From the NCBI RefSeq assembly GCF_036884275.1, contig NZ_CP145607.1, forward strand, positions 1,227,001-1,291,000: a stretch of 64,000 nt of DNA, in the 5' to 3' direction. This document shows positions 38,453 through 47,329 of the stretch, piece by piece. How positions within the stretch are numbered: position 1 is the stretch's first letter; each line of letters starts with the position of its first letter. Under the pieces are notes generated by a model, which saw only the letters and a list, made by a program, of their open reading frames with translations, ran no database searches and was not told the DNA's origin. Position numbers and translations under genes: made by a program. Origin of the DNA: Sphingomonas kaistensis. GTDB taxonomy: Bacteria; Pseudomonadota; Alphaproteobacteria; Sphingomonadales; Sphingomonadaceae.

Positions 38453-39913
38453 GTGACGAGCGCGGTGAGCGAGAACGGGTGGAAGGCGGCGGCGTCGAGT
38501 AGCGAGCCGACCGACCACTTTGCGCCTGACGGGCTCGACGCCCATGCCGGCGCCCTGCAGGCGGCGATGCCGTTGCTGCTCGCCGCGCTGATCGCCTTTG
38601 CGGTGCAGATCTACCTTGACGGCGACACCGGCTGGCACCTCGGCGCCGGCAAGTGGATCATCGCCAATGGCGTGGTCCCGACCGCCGATCCCTTCAGCCA
38701 TACCATGCCGGGCAAGGCGTGGACCGCTCACGAATGGCTGGCCGAAGTGCTGATGGTCGGCGCCGACCGGCTGGCGGGGTGGGGCGGGCTGGCGGCGCTG
38801 TTTGCTCTGTCGGCGGCGACCACTTTCTGGCTATTGGCGCGCCAAGCGTTCCGCTTCCTGCCCGCGCGCTGGGCGGTGGCGGCGGTCGGCGCCGCGGCCG
38901 GGGTGCTGTTCCCCTTCGCACTCGCCCGTCCGCACATGCTGGCCTGGACCCTGCTCGCCGCCTGGACGGTGATCCTGCTCCGCGCCCGCGAAGACCGAAG
39001 CGCCCCGCCTCTTGCCGCCGCGCTGCTGATGGTGGTGTGGGCCAACCTCCATGCCAGCTACATCTTCGGCTTTGGCCTCGCCGGCTTGTTCGCGCTGGAA
39101 TCGCTGATCGAGAACCCGCGCGATCGCGGGCTGCTCGCACGCTGGGTCGCCTTCGGCTTCGCCGCGATGGCCGCCGCCGCGCTCGTCACGCCGTTCGGGC
39201 CGAGCGACTTCCTCTATCCCTTCCAGGTCAGCGGGATGGAAGCGCTGTCGGTGATCGGCGAATGGCGCCGCTCGACCTTTCCGGCCGACGCCTTGTTCTA
39301 CACCTGCCTTGCCGGACTGGCGGTGCTGATCGCCAAGCGTTGGCGGAGCATGCCGCCGCTCCGGCTGCTGTTGCTGGTCGGGCTGTCGGCGATGGCGATC
39401 CTTCACGCCCGCCACCAGATGCTGTTCGCGATTGTCGGCCTGCTGGTGGTGTTGCCGATGCTCAATCCCGCCGCGGCTAAGCGGCGCGCCCTGCCGCGCG
39501 CAGCCTGGTTCTGGCCGGCGGTGGCGGTGCTGATCGCGGTGCGGCTGGCAGTGCCCTATCAGTTCAAGGAGCATAGCAGCTACCCACTGACATTGCTCGA
39601 AACCGTGCCGGATGAAATCCGCCGCCAGCCGGTCTATAACGAATATAGCCAGGGCGGCCCGCTCGTGATGCTCGGCATCCGCCCGTACATCGACGGGCGC
39701 GCCGACATGTATGGCGATGCCTTCACCTTCCGCTCGCGCGACATCAATCGCGGGGACATGGTCAAGTTTCGCGAGGACGTCGCGCGCTTTCGCATCCGTT
39801 GGGCGGTGGTGGAGTTTGACGACGGCATCAAGCCCAAGCTCGAGCGCGAGCCCGGCTGGCGCAAGTTCGCCGAGGACAAGCACGCTGCGATCTTCGTCAA
39901 GACGGATCGCTGA
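38453..39913 (+). CDS. Polytopic membrane protein, GT-C glycosyltransferase-like
   Basis: 486 residues starting at GTG 38453, with about ten to eleven membrane helices. The first loop holds DGDTGWHLGAGKWI and a following His-Glu pair (TAHEWLAEV). In GT-C enzymes such acidic/aromatic loop residues contact the lipid-linked sugar. The C-terminal soluble part contains YNEYSQGGPLVMLGI and PYIDGRADMYGD. Related proteins of unknown role exist in many bacteria. The gene converges on rplL and shares a terminator hairpin. Confidence 0.7.
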   Translation: MTSAVSENGWKAAASSSEPTDHFAPDGLDAHAGALQAAMPLLLAALIAFAVQIYLDGDTGWHLGAGKWIIANGVVPTADPFSHTMPGKAWTAHEWLAEVLMVGADRLAGWGGLAALFALSAATTFWLLARQAFRFLPARWAVAAVGAAAGVLFPFALARPHMLAWTLLAAWTVILLRAREDRSAPPLAAALLMVVWANLHASYIFGFGLAGLFALESLIENPRDRGLLARWVAFGFAAMAAAALVTPFGPSDFLYPFQVSGMEALSVIGEWRRSTFPADALFYTCLAGLAVLIAKRWRSMPPLRLLLLVGLSAMAILHARHQMLFAIVGLLVVLPMLNPAAAKRRALPRAAWFWPAVAVLIAVRLAVPYQFKEHSSYPLTLLETVPDEIRRQPVYNEYSQGGPLVMLGIRPYIDGRADMYGDAFTFRSRDINRGDMVKFREDVARFRIRWAVVEFDDGIKPKLEREPGWRKFAEDKHAAIFVKTDR

Positions 39914-39916
39914 TAC

Positions 39917-39950
39917 GGAAAAGGGCGACCCCTTGCGGAGCCGCCCTTCC
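39917..39950. terminator. Bidirectional terminator between the membrane protein gene and rplL
   Basis: AAGGGCG (39921-39927) pairs with CGCCCTT (39942-39948), flanked by A-run and T-run sequence on the two sides. It fits convergent transcripts, although the U-run is short. Confidence 0.65.
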
Positions 39951-39994
39951 CGATCACCGGCGCTTCAAGACACCGGCGAAACTTAAGCAGAAGC

Positions 39995-40369
39995 TTACTT
40001 GAGCTCGACGGTGCCGCCGGCTTCCTCGATCTGCTTCTTGATCTTTTCGGCTTCGTCCTTGCCGATGCCTTCCTTGAGGGCCTTCGGAGCGCCTTCAACC
40101 AGCGCCTTGGCTTCGCCGAGGCCCAGGCCGGTGATGGCGCGGACTTCCTTGATGACGTTGATCTTCTTGCCACCGTCGCCGGTGAGGATCACGTCGAACT
40201 CGGTCTTCTCTTCAGCGGCCGGAGCGGCAGCGCCAGCGGCCGGGCCGGCGACGGCGACGGCAGCGGCGGCCGAAACGCCCCACTTCTCTTCGAGCGCCTT
40301 GGCGAGCTCGGCAGCTTCGAGAACGGTCAGCGCCGACAGCTGGTCGACGATGTTGTTGATGTCAGCCAT
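39995..40369 (-). CDS. rplL: 50S ribosomal protein L7/L12
   Basis: 124 residues: N-terminal dimerisation domain ([20 protein letters not shown]), flexible Ala-rich hinge (about 37-53) and C-terminal factor-binding domain with [24 protein letters not shown] sequence. It forms the ribosomal stalk with L10. It is 63 bases downstream of rplJ. Confidence 0.99.
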   Translation of the reverse strand: MADINNIVDQLSALTVLEAAELAKALEEKWGVSAAAAVAVAGPAAGAAAPAAEEKTEFDVILTGDGGKKINVIKEVRAITGLGLGEAKALVEGAPKALKEGIGKDEAEKIKKQIEEAGGTVELK

Positions 40370-40432
40370 TGTAGTCTCCTGTGCGGGGCGCGTCGGCCCC
40401 TGATTGTCGTGCGATAAAAAGAACGAAGAACC

Positions 40433-40948
40433 TTACGCCGCTTCGGCCGCCGCATAGGCGCCGAACACGCGAGCGAGCATTGCGCCCGGCTCGTTGATGG
40501 TCCGGGCAATCTTGCTCGCCGGCGCCTGAAGAAGGCCGATGAGGGTGCCGCGGAGTTCATCAAGGCTCGGAAGCTCAGCCAGCGCCTTGATGCCGTTCAC
40601 GTCGAGAACGGTATCACCCATCGCGCCGCCCAGAACCTCGAACTTGTCGGTGGTCTTGGCGAAGTCCACCGCGACCTTTGCGGCCGCGACGGGGTCGATG
40701 GACGTAGCGAGGGCCGTCGGGCCCTTGAGCAGCTCACCGATCGGCTGATAGCGGGTGCCATCAAGCGCGATCAGGGCGAGGCGGTTCTTCGCAACCTTGA
40801 ACTGGGCTCCGGCGTCGCGCATCCGCAGGCGAAGGTCGGTGGACTGGGCCACCGAAAGGCCGAGATTGCGGGTGACAACCACCACGCTGGTCTCGCCAAA
40901 CACCTGCTTCAGTTCGGCAACCAGATCAGCTTTTTCGTTGCGATCCAT
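40433..40948 (-). CDS. rplJ: 50S ribosomal protein L10
   Basis: 171 residues from ATG 40948 ([20 protein letters not shown]) behind a GGAG site. The N-terminal domain binds 23S rRNA; the C-terminal helix anchors L7/L12 dimers. In other bacteria L10(L7/L12) represses its own mRNA through a structured leader, and such a leader is present upstream. Confidence 0.98.
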   Translation of the reverse strand: MDRNEKADLVAELKQVFGETSVVVVTRNLGLSVAQSTDLRLRMRDAGAQFKVAKNRLALIALDGTRYQPIGELLKGPTALATSIDPVAAAKVAVDFAKTTDKFEVLGGAMGDTVLDVNGIKALAELPSLDELRGTLIGLLQAPASKIARTINEPGAMLARVFGAYAAAEAA

Positions 40949-41180
40949 GCCAACTCCAAACAAATGGTCATCAGCCACGAGTGGCTGGCGACCGGCTTCA
41001 TGACCCGAATGCAAAACGCATCCGGGAGCTCGTGTCCGGGGGTTGGGAGGCGCGTGCGGGAGAAACCGCACGACAACGCGGGCATAGGCACCGCGAAAAT
41101 CTCTCTTCCCCGTCTAGGCTGGACATTAAGCTCTCGAAAAAGAGCACCAACTGTCTCGGACGGTGTTTCCGGCAAGCCGG
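40949..41180 (-). promoter_or_regulatory. Structured rplJ leader (candidate L10 leader)
   Basis: About 230 bases of untranslated sequence precede rplJ. On the minus strand, AGCCAC-TC-GTGGCT forms a stem inside an outer GGTC/GACC pairing, close to the ribosome site. Farther up, GTGCGG-TTTCTC-CCGCAC makes a second stem. The position and structure suit L10-mediated autogenous control. Not verified against a covariance model. Confidence 0.5.
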
Positions 41181-41231
41181 GAACGAGGGCGCCAATAGCA
41201 GAAAATGCCGCGCGATCAACCCGGGCGGCGC

Positions 41232-41804
41232 TCAGCCGAACATCTCCAGCAGATTGACCAGCATCGCGTCGCCGTGAGTGGTGAGGATGCTTTCGGGATG
41301 GAATTGCAGCCCGGCCTGAAGCGCCGCCAAGTCGCTGAACGCCATCGCCATCCCATCGACCGCCGCATGAACCGTGAAGCGCGGCGGGAGGTCGCGGGTG
41401 CAGAGGCTGTGGTAACGGGCGATCCGGGCCGGTGAAGCGATGCCGGCGAAGGGGCCGGCGCCATCATGGTCGAGCAGCATCGACTTGCCGTGCACCGCAT
41501 CGGGCGCGCGGGTGACGGTGCCGCCGGCTTCCGCGACGATCGCCTGGTGGCCGAGACAGATGCCGATCAGCGGCACGCGGCCCTTGGCCAGTGCGATCAA
41601 TTCGAGGCAGCAGCCCGAGGATTGCGGGGTGCCGGGGCCGGGCGAGATCATCAGGAGAGCGCCGAGCGCCTCGGCCTCGGCCAGCGCGGCGGCGGCGGCG
41701 ATGCTGTTGCGGCGGACGTGCACGATTGCGCCGATCCGCTCGAGGCTTTCCACCAGGTTGAAGGTGAAGCTGTCGAGATTGTCAATAAGCAGGACGGGCT
41801 TCAT
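41232..41804 (-). CDS. trpG: Anthranilate synthase component II (glutamine amidotransferase)
   Basis: 190 residues, class I amidotransferase: MISPGPGTP, nucleophile Cys83 in GICLGHQ, and the His/Glu pair in LQFHPES near the C-terminus. It supplies ammonia to TrpE. Its ATG overlaps the trpE stop (ATGA at 41801-41804), which supports pairing with this trpE rather than with a pabB. TrpG can serve both folate and tryptophan synthesis. Confidence 0.9.
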   Translation of the reverse strand: MKPVLLIDNLDSFTFNLVESLERIGAIVHVRRNSIAAAAALAEAEALGALLMISPGPGTPQSSGCCLELIALAKGRVPLIGICLGHQAIVAEAGGTVTRAPDAVHGKSMLLDHDGAGPFAGIASPARIARYHSLCTRDLPPRFTVHAAVDGMAMAFSDLAALQAGLQFHPESILTTHGDAMLVNLLEMFG

Positions 41805-43291
41805 GCGCCGAGCACTCCGAGCAGGGCCGAGGCTTTGGCGCGTGTTTCCTCGGCCTCGGCCTGCGGCACGCTGTCATGGACCACGCCGGCCCCGGCGCGG
41901 ACTTCGGCAATGCTGCCGCGCACGAGGGCCGAGCGGATCACCACCGCGGTGTCCATCCGGCCGTCGCCGCCGATCCAGCCGATCGCTCCGCCATAGGGCC
42001 CGCGGCGCCTCGCCTCGGCGGCGCGTAGCAGTTGGGTGGCGCGGATCTTGGGGGCGCCGACCAGTGTGCCGACGTTGAGGCAGGCGGCGAGCGCGTCGAA
42101 GGCGTCGTAACCGGGGCGCAGCGTGCCGGTGACCGACGAGACGAGGTGCATGACCCGGGCGAAGCGCTCCACCGTCAGCAGCTTTGCGACCCGCCGCGTG
42201 CCGGGCAGCGAGACGCGGGCGACGTCGTTGCGGGCGAGATCGACCAGCATCATGTGTTCGGCCAGTTCCTTGCCGTCGAGCCGCATCTCGGCTTCCATCC
42301 GGTCGTCGGCGTCGGGGCTGGCGCCGCGCGGACGGGTGCCGGCGATGGGCTTGACCTCCACGGTGCGTCCGCTGGTGCCGCCGGGCGAGAGGCGAACGCT
42401 GGTTTCGGGGCTGGCGCCGAGCAGAGTCCAGTCACGGTCGGCAAGATAGAAGCGATAGCTTGCAGGCTCGGCCTCGCGCAGGCGGGCGTAGGCGGTGAGC
42501 GGGTCGGGGCAAGGGCCGGTAAAAGTGCGGCTGGGGACGATCTGATACACTTCGCCGGCGGCGATCTCCTCCTTGAGGCGCGTGACGAGCGCGGCGAAGT
42601 CGGCGTCGGAGAGATCGGGTTCGAAGCTTGCGGGCCGATCCGCGACCGTGGGAGCGGACGTCACCGGTTCGTCAGGGGCCGACAAGGCGGCGAGCCCTTC
42701 CTCCAGACGTAGGGCGGCGTCGTTCACATGCCGATCGTCGGAGCCGAAGGCCGTGCACAGCAGCCGCGCGGCGCCGCCCGGCGCAATGGTCAGCAGCGTG
42801 TCGGGCACGAAGAAGACGAACTCGGGAAAGTCGGCGGGCGGGCCGTCGGGCATCGTCTCGCCCCACGCCGCGAGATCGAAGCCGGCGACGCCGAGCAGCA
42901 CGGCGCCGAACGGCTCCCCGCGCGGTGCGGCGGCGGCGTCGAGCAGGGCGCGGAGGGCGTGGAGCGGCTGGGGGCCGAGCAGGCGTTCGGCCGCATCTTC
43001 GCTCTTGGGGTGGGCGAAGGTGAGCAGCAGGCGGTCGGCCCGCCGCTCGCTGATCGCGGGCGATTGAACGGCGCCGAGCAGCGCCTCGCCATTGGCGTTC
43101 AGCGCTTCCAGCACGATGGTGCCGTCGCGCGCCTCGGCCCGGACGCAGGCCCGGCCCATGACCAGGCGCTGGCCGTCGGGTGCTTCGAACAGGCCGGTCG
43201 CCGGCCGCCCCCCGCCCAAGGCACGATAGGCGGCGAGCGGATCGATCCCCGCGGGCAGGCGGCGGGCGAGCACCCGCGCTTCGAGCCTCAC
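41801..43291 (-). CDS. trpE: Anthranilate synthase component I, enteric-type
   Basis: 496 residues from GTG 43291, overlapping the aroF stop (GTGA). The chorismate-binding half has [14 protein letters not shown], the anthranilate-synthase form [21 protein letters not shown] and [20 protein letters not shown]. The N-terminal [15 protein letters not shown] lines up with E. coli CGDRPATLLLESAD, and [10 protein letters not shown] with LSGNGEALL. This places it with the enteric-type TrpE group. The residue matching E. coli Ser40, part of the tryptophan feedback site, is Ala37 here. It makes anthranilate from chorismate with TrpG. Operon aroF-trpE-trpG under a leader attenuator. Confidence 0.9.
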   Translation of the reverse strand: MRLEARVLARRLPAGIDPLAAYRALGGGRPATGLFEAPDGQRLVMGRACVRAEARDGTIVLEALNANGEALLGAVQSPAISERRADRLLLTFAHPKSEDAAERLLGPQPLHALRALLDAAAAPRGEPFGAVLLGVAGFDLAAWGETMPDGPPADFPEFVFFVPDTLLTIAPGGAARLLCTAFGSDDRHVNDAALRLEEGLAALSAPDEPVTSAPTVADRPASFEPDLSDADFAALVTRLKEEIAAGEVYQIVPSRTFTGPCPDPLTAYARLREAEPASYRFYLADRDWTLLGASPETSVRLSPGGTSGRTVEVKPIAGTRPRGASPDADDRMEAEMRLDGKELAEHMMLVDLARNDVARVSLPGTRRVAKLLTVERFARVMHLVSSVTGTLRPGYDAFDALAACLNVGTLVGAPKIRATQLLRAAEARRRGPYGGAIGWIGGDGRMDTAVVIRSALVRGSIAEVRAGAGVVHDSVPQAEAEETRAKASALLGVLGA

Positions 43292-44301
43292 AGCTGGCGG
43301 CCCACCGCGCCTGCCACCGCCCCGATCGCGCCCATCAATTGTTGGAACTGATCGGGATAAAGCGACTGCGCGCCGTCGCTCCACGCCTTGGCGGGATCGC
43401 GGTGGACTTCGATCATCAGCCCGTCGGCGCCGGCCGCCACCGCGGCGAGGCTCATCGGCGGCACGAGATCGCGAATACCGGTGCCGTGGCTGGGGTCGAC
43501 CACAACCGGCAGGTGGGTCTTGCCCTTCACATAGGGTACGGCGTTCAAGTCGAGCGTGTTGCGGGTCGCGGGTTCGAAGGTGCGGATGCCGCGTTCGCAC
43601 AGGATGACGTTGGGGTTGCCGGCCGCCAGCAGATATTCGGCGGCAAGCAGCCATTCCTGGATGGTGGCGCTAAGGCCGCGCTTCAGCAGCACCGGCCGTC
43701 CGGCGGCGCCGACCGCGCGGAGAAGCGCGTAATTCTGCATGTTGCGGGCGCCGATCTGAAGGCAATCGGCGGCTTCGGCGACATGGGATACGTCGACCGT
43801 GTCCATCACCTCGGTGACGATCGGCAGGCCGAGATCGTCGCCGACTTCGCGCAGGATCTTGAGGCCCTCGGTGCCGTGGCCGGCGAAACCATAGGGGCTT
43901 GTGCGCGGCTTGTAGGCGCCGGCGCGAAGCAGGGTGGCGCCCGCCGCCTTCACCGCCGAAGCGGTCTCATGCAGCTGGTCGGGGCTTTCCACCGCGCAGG
44001 GGCCGGCGACCACCGCCAGGCGGTCGCCGCCGATGGTCACGCCGCCAACATCGACCAATGTGTCGTGGGCCTGCAGCTCTCGGCTGACGAGCTTGTAGGG
44101 GGCAAGGATGGGCTTAATGCTTTCCACCGCCGGATCGCCGTCGAGCGCCAGTTCGGCGAGCACGCGTTCGTCGCCGAGTGCACCGAGCACGACCCGCTCG
44201 GCACCAGGCATGTGGAGCGGCTTCAGCCCTGCGTCTGCGATCTTCTTGAGCAGGCGTTCGGCCGAGGAGGCGGGGGCTTCGGGCTTGAGGACGATGATCA
44301 T
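43288..44301 (-). CDS. aroF: 3-deoxy-7-phosphoheptulonate synthase, type I-beta
   Basis: 337 residues: an N-terminal ferredoxin-like regulatory domain of about 70 residues (MIIVLKPEA...) and the barrel with [39 protein letters not shown] and VVDPSHGTG. It condenses PEP and erythrose-4-phosphate, the first shikimate step. The N-terminal FL/ACT-like domain is the allosteric module of this subclass. It is the first gene behind the trp leader, so aromatic flux is tied to Trp-tRNA supply. Confidence 0.9.
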   Translation of the reverse strand: MIIVLKPEAPASSAERLLKKIADAGLKPLHMPGAERVVLGALGDERVLAELALDGDPAVESIKPILAPYKLVSRELQAHDTLVDVGGVTIGGDRLAVVAGPCAVESPDQLHETASAVKAAGATLLRAGAYKPRTSPYGFAGHGTEGLKILREVGDDLGLPIVTEVMDTVDVSHVAEAADCLQIGARNMQNYALLRAVGAAGRPVLLKRGLSATIQEWLLAAEYLLAAGNPNVILCERGIRTFEPATRNTLDLNAVPYVKGKTHLPVVVDPSHGTGIRDLVPPMSLAAVAAGADGLMIEVHRDPAKAWSDGAQSLYPDQFQQLMGAIGAVAGAVGRQL

Positions 44302-44345
44302 GAAAAGGTTCCTGGCGGTGGAGAGGGCGGGACCGGCAGGACAAG

Positions 44346-44370
44346 AAAAAACCCGCCGGGTGAGGGCGGG
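44346..44370 (-). terminator. trp attenuator terminator
   Basis: RNA stem CCCGCC (44370-44365) with GGCGGG (44357-44352), loop of 7, followed by six U (44351-44346). It lies 44 bases before the aroF start and after the leader peptide gene. The 5' arm can instead pair with GGCGG at 44425-44421, making termination conditional. Confidence 0.85.
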
Positions 44371-44401
44371 CGGGAGAGCGCTTCAGCTGGGCAAAAGGCC
44401 C

Positions 44402-44482
44402 TTAGCGCTCCACCGGCACGCCGCCGTGAACGCTAAACCACCAGGTGGCGGCAAGGACGGTCAGGGCGGCGGGACGAAGCAT
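44402..44482 (-). CDS. trpL: trp operon leader peptide
   Basis: A 26-residue open frame: MLRPAALTVLAATWWF, then SVHGGVPVER and TAA. Trp14-Trp15 are tandem codons at 44443-44438. Just before them lies GCCGCC (44452-44447), and 13 bases after them GGCGGC (44425-44420), the two halves of a pause stem. Stalling at the Trp codons would cover the first half and free the second to pair with the terminator's 5' arm. No ribosome site precedes the ATG. The likely -10 element ends 7 bases before it, so the message may be leaderless, as described for trpL of Sinorhizobium. Confidence 0.85.
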   Translation of the reverse strand: MLRPAALTVLAATWWFSVHGGVPVER

Positions 44483-44489
44483 GGCGTGC

Positions 44490-44518
44490 TTGAAAGCGGA
44501 AACGGTCCAACAGGTCAA
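44490..44518 (-). promoter_or_regulatory. Candidate promoter of the trpL-aroF-trpEG operon
   Basis: TTGACC (-35), 17 bases, TTTCAA (weak -10), reading on the minus strand. A start site would fall at or next to the trpL ATG, which fits a leaderless leader peptide. Proposed from sequence only. Confidence 0.45.
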
Positions 44519-44569
44519 GCGGTGAGAGACGAGCGGAACGGCTTTTCCTGCCGGTCCGCTCGTCGACGC

Positions 44570-44989
44570 TCAGCGGGCGGCAACCACGATGTCGCGTGGG
44601 TTCGGTGCGGTGCGACCTGCCGCGGCCAGCGCGATGGCCTGGCTGCGGAGCGCGGCGACCTGGGTGTTGGACAATTTGCGGGCCCGGTCGCGGCAGCGGC
44701 CTTCGGCCATGGTGTTGCGGCCGAGGCCGGGCTCGTCGCACACCGCCGTGATCGCGCTCAGGATGCGGGAATTGAGTTTTCGCAGGTCCGACGCGCTGGT
44801 GAAATCGACATCGCTGGTATTCACCCGGCGCTCCTCGACGATGCGATCGCCGGGCGCGGTCAGCTCGATATCGTCGAGCACGTTGGTCTGGGCTGCGGCA
44901 ACGCCGGAGGGCAGCGCGAGCGCGAGCAACGCGGCGGAAGCGGTAATGGTCAACGCGGCGATGCCGCTGCTGGAACGACGGTTGGTCAT
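44570..44989 (-). CDS. UrcA-family secreted protein
   Basis: 139 residues with a signal peptide (about 1-34, ending AAAQ). The mature domain carries RVNTSDVDFTSASDLRKLNS, a Cys pair in VCDEPG and GRCRDRARKLSN, and a helical end. This pattern defines UrcA proteins, which are common in sphingomonads and caulobacters; the role is unknown. Start ATG 44989. Confidence 0.75.
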   Translation of the reverse strand: MTNRRSSSGIAALTITASAALLALALPSGVAAAQTNVLDDIELTAPGDRIVEERRVNTSDVDFTSASDLRKLNSRILSAITAVCDEPGLGRNTMAEGRCRDRARKLSNTQVAALRSQAIALAAAGRTAPNPRDIVVAAR

Positions 44990-45193
44990 GGTTGAACCCC
45001 TTGATCGGCCCGGACGGAGAAGTCCGTGGGCTGATCCAAGGGGGTATGCGTCGGCCGACGCCGATGCGCGGCCGCTTCGATGCCGGGGCGGCGGGGGTCG
45101 ATCGGGCGGCAACCCGTCATCCGGCCTCGACCGGACGGCAAACGGCGGAAAAGAGCGCTTGCCGATCCTTTCCGCCGCCGAAATTGACTGCAA

Positions 45194-45718
45194 TCAGAAG
45201 CGGCTGGGACTGCCGTCGCCGGTGGTCATGCCGTCCTGCCGTTGGTCGCGACCGACGTCTTGGCGGTCGCTATCGCCGGCGCTATCGAACTGGTCCGAGC
45301 CGCCTTCGGTCTGGCCGCTGGCGAAGCGCTGCGCGCTGCCGTCGTCGCGCGCTTCGCTGTAGTCGTGCGTCTGGGTCGAGGCGATCTCGCCCGCCATGCC
45401 GCCGCTATTGCCGCCGCCCGCGCTCATGCCCTGTTGGCCAAATGCGCTGGTGGATCGATCCCCCTGCGACCCGCCCTGGACTTCCTGCATCAGGCAGTCG
45501 TGAAGCAGGGTCTTGGCCTGTTCCGCGAGCTGCCGTTGCGCTTGCATGGCTTGTTCGAAAAACTGGCGGTGCTCGTCCTTGCCCTGCGCGTCGCCCATGT
45601 AGATCCGGCAATTCTCGACGCCTTGCAGCGCGTGATAGAGGACGGCGGTGAGGTCGTAGGTGACGTCGCGGGTGCCGGTGGTCTGGCCCTGCTCGCGGCT
45701 GGTGTTGGTGTTTTCCAT
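45194..45718 (-). CDS. Hypothetical protein with ferritin-like helical head and disordered tail
   Basis: 174 residues. Residues ~18-85 form amphipathic helices (TYDLTAVLYHALQGVENC ... EQAKTLLHDCLMQEV) resembling small ferritin-like/DUF2383-type bundles. The last 90 residues are Gly/Ser/Gln/Asp-rich and probably disordered. No signal peptide. I cannot name a family with certainty. Confidence 0.6.
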   Translation of the reverse strand: MENTNTSREQGQTTGTRDVTYDLTAVLYHALQGVENCRIYMGDAQGKDEHRQFFEQAMQAQRQLAEQAKTLLHDCLMQEVQGGSQGDRSTSAFGQQGMSAGGGNSGGMAGEIASTQTHDYSEARDDGSAQRFASGQTEGGSDQFDSAGDSDRQDVGRDQRQDGMTTGDGSPSRF

Positions 45719-45786
45719 CGGGTATTCCTCCTGTCAGCTGAAGGACAAACGCGTGACGGCGAAGGTCGTCGCATGGCCCGCCGCGT

Positions 45787-46962
45787 TCAGAGCGCCTGGC
45801 CGGCGGCGACCCCCGAGGCCCAGGCCCATTGGAAATTGTAGCCGCCGAGCCAGCCGGTCACGTCCACCGCCTCGCCGATGGCGTAGAGGCCGGGCACCTT
45901 GCGGGCTTCCATCGTCTTCTGGGACAATTCGGCGGTGCTGATCCCGCCGACGGTGACTTCGGCCTTGGCGAAGCCTTCGGTGCCGCTTGGCCGAAAGGTC
46001 CAGTCGGCAAGGCGGCGTTCGGCGGCGTCGAGAACCTTGTCGGAGCTGTTGCCAAGTTCGGCGGGGAGGGCGATGCGCTCGGCCAGCGCGTCGGCGAGGC
46101 GGGCGGGGAGCGATTCCGCGAGGATGGCGGGGAGTCGGGCGCGGGGGCGCTGGCGTTTGGCGTCGCGCAGCCAGCCGGGCCGAGTGTCGGGCAGGAAGTC
46201 GATGGCGACCGCCTCGCCGTGGCGCCAGTAGCTCGACACCTGGAGGATGGCGGGGCCGCTCATGCCCTTGTGGGTGAAGAGCGCGGCTTCGCGGAAGGCC
46301 GCGCCGCCAGCGCGTGCTTCGACTGGGGTGGCGACGCCGGACAGCGAGCGGAACAACGCTTCGTCGCCGCCGAGCGTCAGCGGCACGAGAGCGGGGCGGG
46401 GCTCGACCAGCTTGAGGCCGAAGCGCTTGGCGAGGTCGTAGGCGAAGCCGGTCGCGCCAAGCTTGGGGATCGAGGGGCCGCCGGTGGCGATGACGAGGGC
46501 GGGGGCTTCGACCTCCCTCTCCCCCGCGCTGATCCGGAAGCGGGTGCCGTCATGCTCGACCGCGCGGATCGGGCAATCGCAGCGGACCGTCGCGCCCGCG
46601 CATTCGGCGAGCAACATGGCGACGATCTGCCGCGCCGATCCGTCGCAGAAGAGCTGGCCGAGCGTCTTTTCGTGCCAGGCGATGTGATGCTTTTCGACGA
46701 GGTCGAGGAAATCGCGCGGGGTGTAGCGGGCGAGCGCCGAGCGCGCGAAATGCGGATTGGCGGAAAGGTAGCGGTCGGGCGCCGCTCCGACATTGGTGAA
46801 ATTGCAGCGGCCGCCGCCCGAGATGAGGATCTTGCGGCCGGGTTCGGGGGCGTGATCGAGGACCAGCACCCGGCGGCCGCGTTGCGAGGCGACGGCGGCG
46901 CACATCAGGCCCGCGCCGCCGGCACCGAGAATGATCGCGTCGTAAGGGGCCGGGGCGGACAT
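45787..46962 (-). CDS. HI0933/BaiN-family FAD-dependent oxidoreductase
   Basis: 391 residues: FAD-binding AIILGAGGAGLMCAA at 9-23, LISGGGRCNFTN at 47-58 (signature of this family), and the C-terminal GGYNFQWAWASGVAAGQ. Family members reduce unsaturated or steroid-like substrates, or act in unknown flavin chemistry. Substrate here unknown. Confidence 0.85.
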   Translation of the reverse strand: MSAPAPYDAIILGAGGAGLMCAAVASQRGRRVLVLDHAPEPGRKILISGGGRCNFTNVGAAPDRYLSANPHFARSALARYTPRDFLDLVEKHHIAWHEKTLGQLFCDGSARQIVAMLLAECAGATVRCDCPIRAVEHDGTRFRISAGEREVEAPALVIATGGPSIPKLGATGFAYDLAKRFGLKLVEPRPALVPLTLGGDEALFRSLSGVATPVEARAGGAAFREAALFTHKGMSGPAILQVSSYWRHGEAVAIDFLPDTRPGWLRDAKRQRPRARLPAILAESLPARLADALAERIALPAELGNSSDKVLDAAERRLADWTFRPSGTEGFAKAEVTVGGISTAELSQKTMEARKVPGLYAIGEAVDVTGWLGGYNFQWAWASGVAAGQAL

Positions 46963-47003
46963 GATGTCGCCCTAGCCCCCTCACGCGTCGCTGCCGAGAG
47001 GCG

Positions 47004-47240
47004 TTATTCGCCTTCGAGCGGCAGGGTGTCGACGTCTTCCTCCAGTGCCGCGCCGCTGGCCGCGCCTTCGGCATCGGCGATGTCGCGGGCGAGGAATTCC
47101 ATCTCGACCCCGCTCATCGCGTCGCCGGCCAGTTCGTTGGGCGAGGCGAGGGGGTGGTCGTTGCTGAATTCGGTTTCTTCGGCATCGAGCGCGGCTTCGG
47201 CGGCGGTGTCGGTGGTCGGGTCGCGGGGATCGTCGATCAT
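47004..47240 (-). CDS. Small acidic hypothetical protein
   Basis: 78 residues from ATG 47240 (MIDDPRDPTTD), with many Glu/Asp and Ala, no hydrophobic segment and a helical C-terminal half. Located just downstream of the rplA terminator on the same strand. No family recognised; the composition is compatible with a disordered or partner-binding protein. Confidence 0.5.
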   Translation of the reverse strand: MIDDPRDPTTDTAAEAALDAEETEFSNDHPLASPNELAGDAMSGVEMEFLARDIADAEGAASGAALEEDVDTLPLEGE

Positions 47241-47272
47241 GGTGGAAGCTCCTTCTTGCAAGCCTCAACGAG

Positions 47273-47304
47273 AAAGGGCCGCGACGTTTCCGCCGCGACC
47301 CTTG
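47273..47304 (-). terminator. Terminator of the rplK-rplA unit
   Basis: AAGGG and CCGCG elements (47274-47283) pair with CGCG and CCCTT (47294-47303) with one bulge, ending in a short T-run on the minus strand. Located 26 bases after rplA. Confidence 0.7.
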
Positions 47305-47329
47305 CTGGTTCACATAAAGCTGGTGAGGC

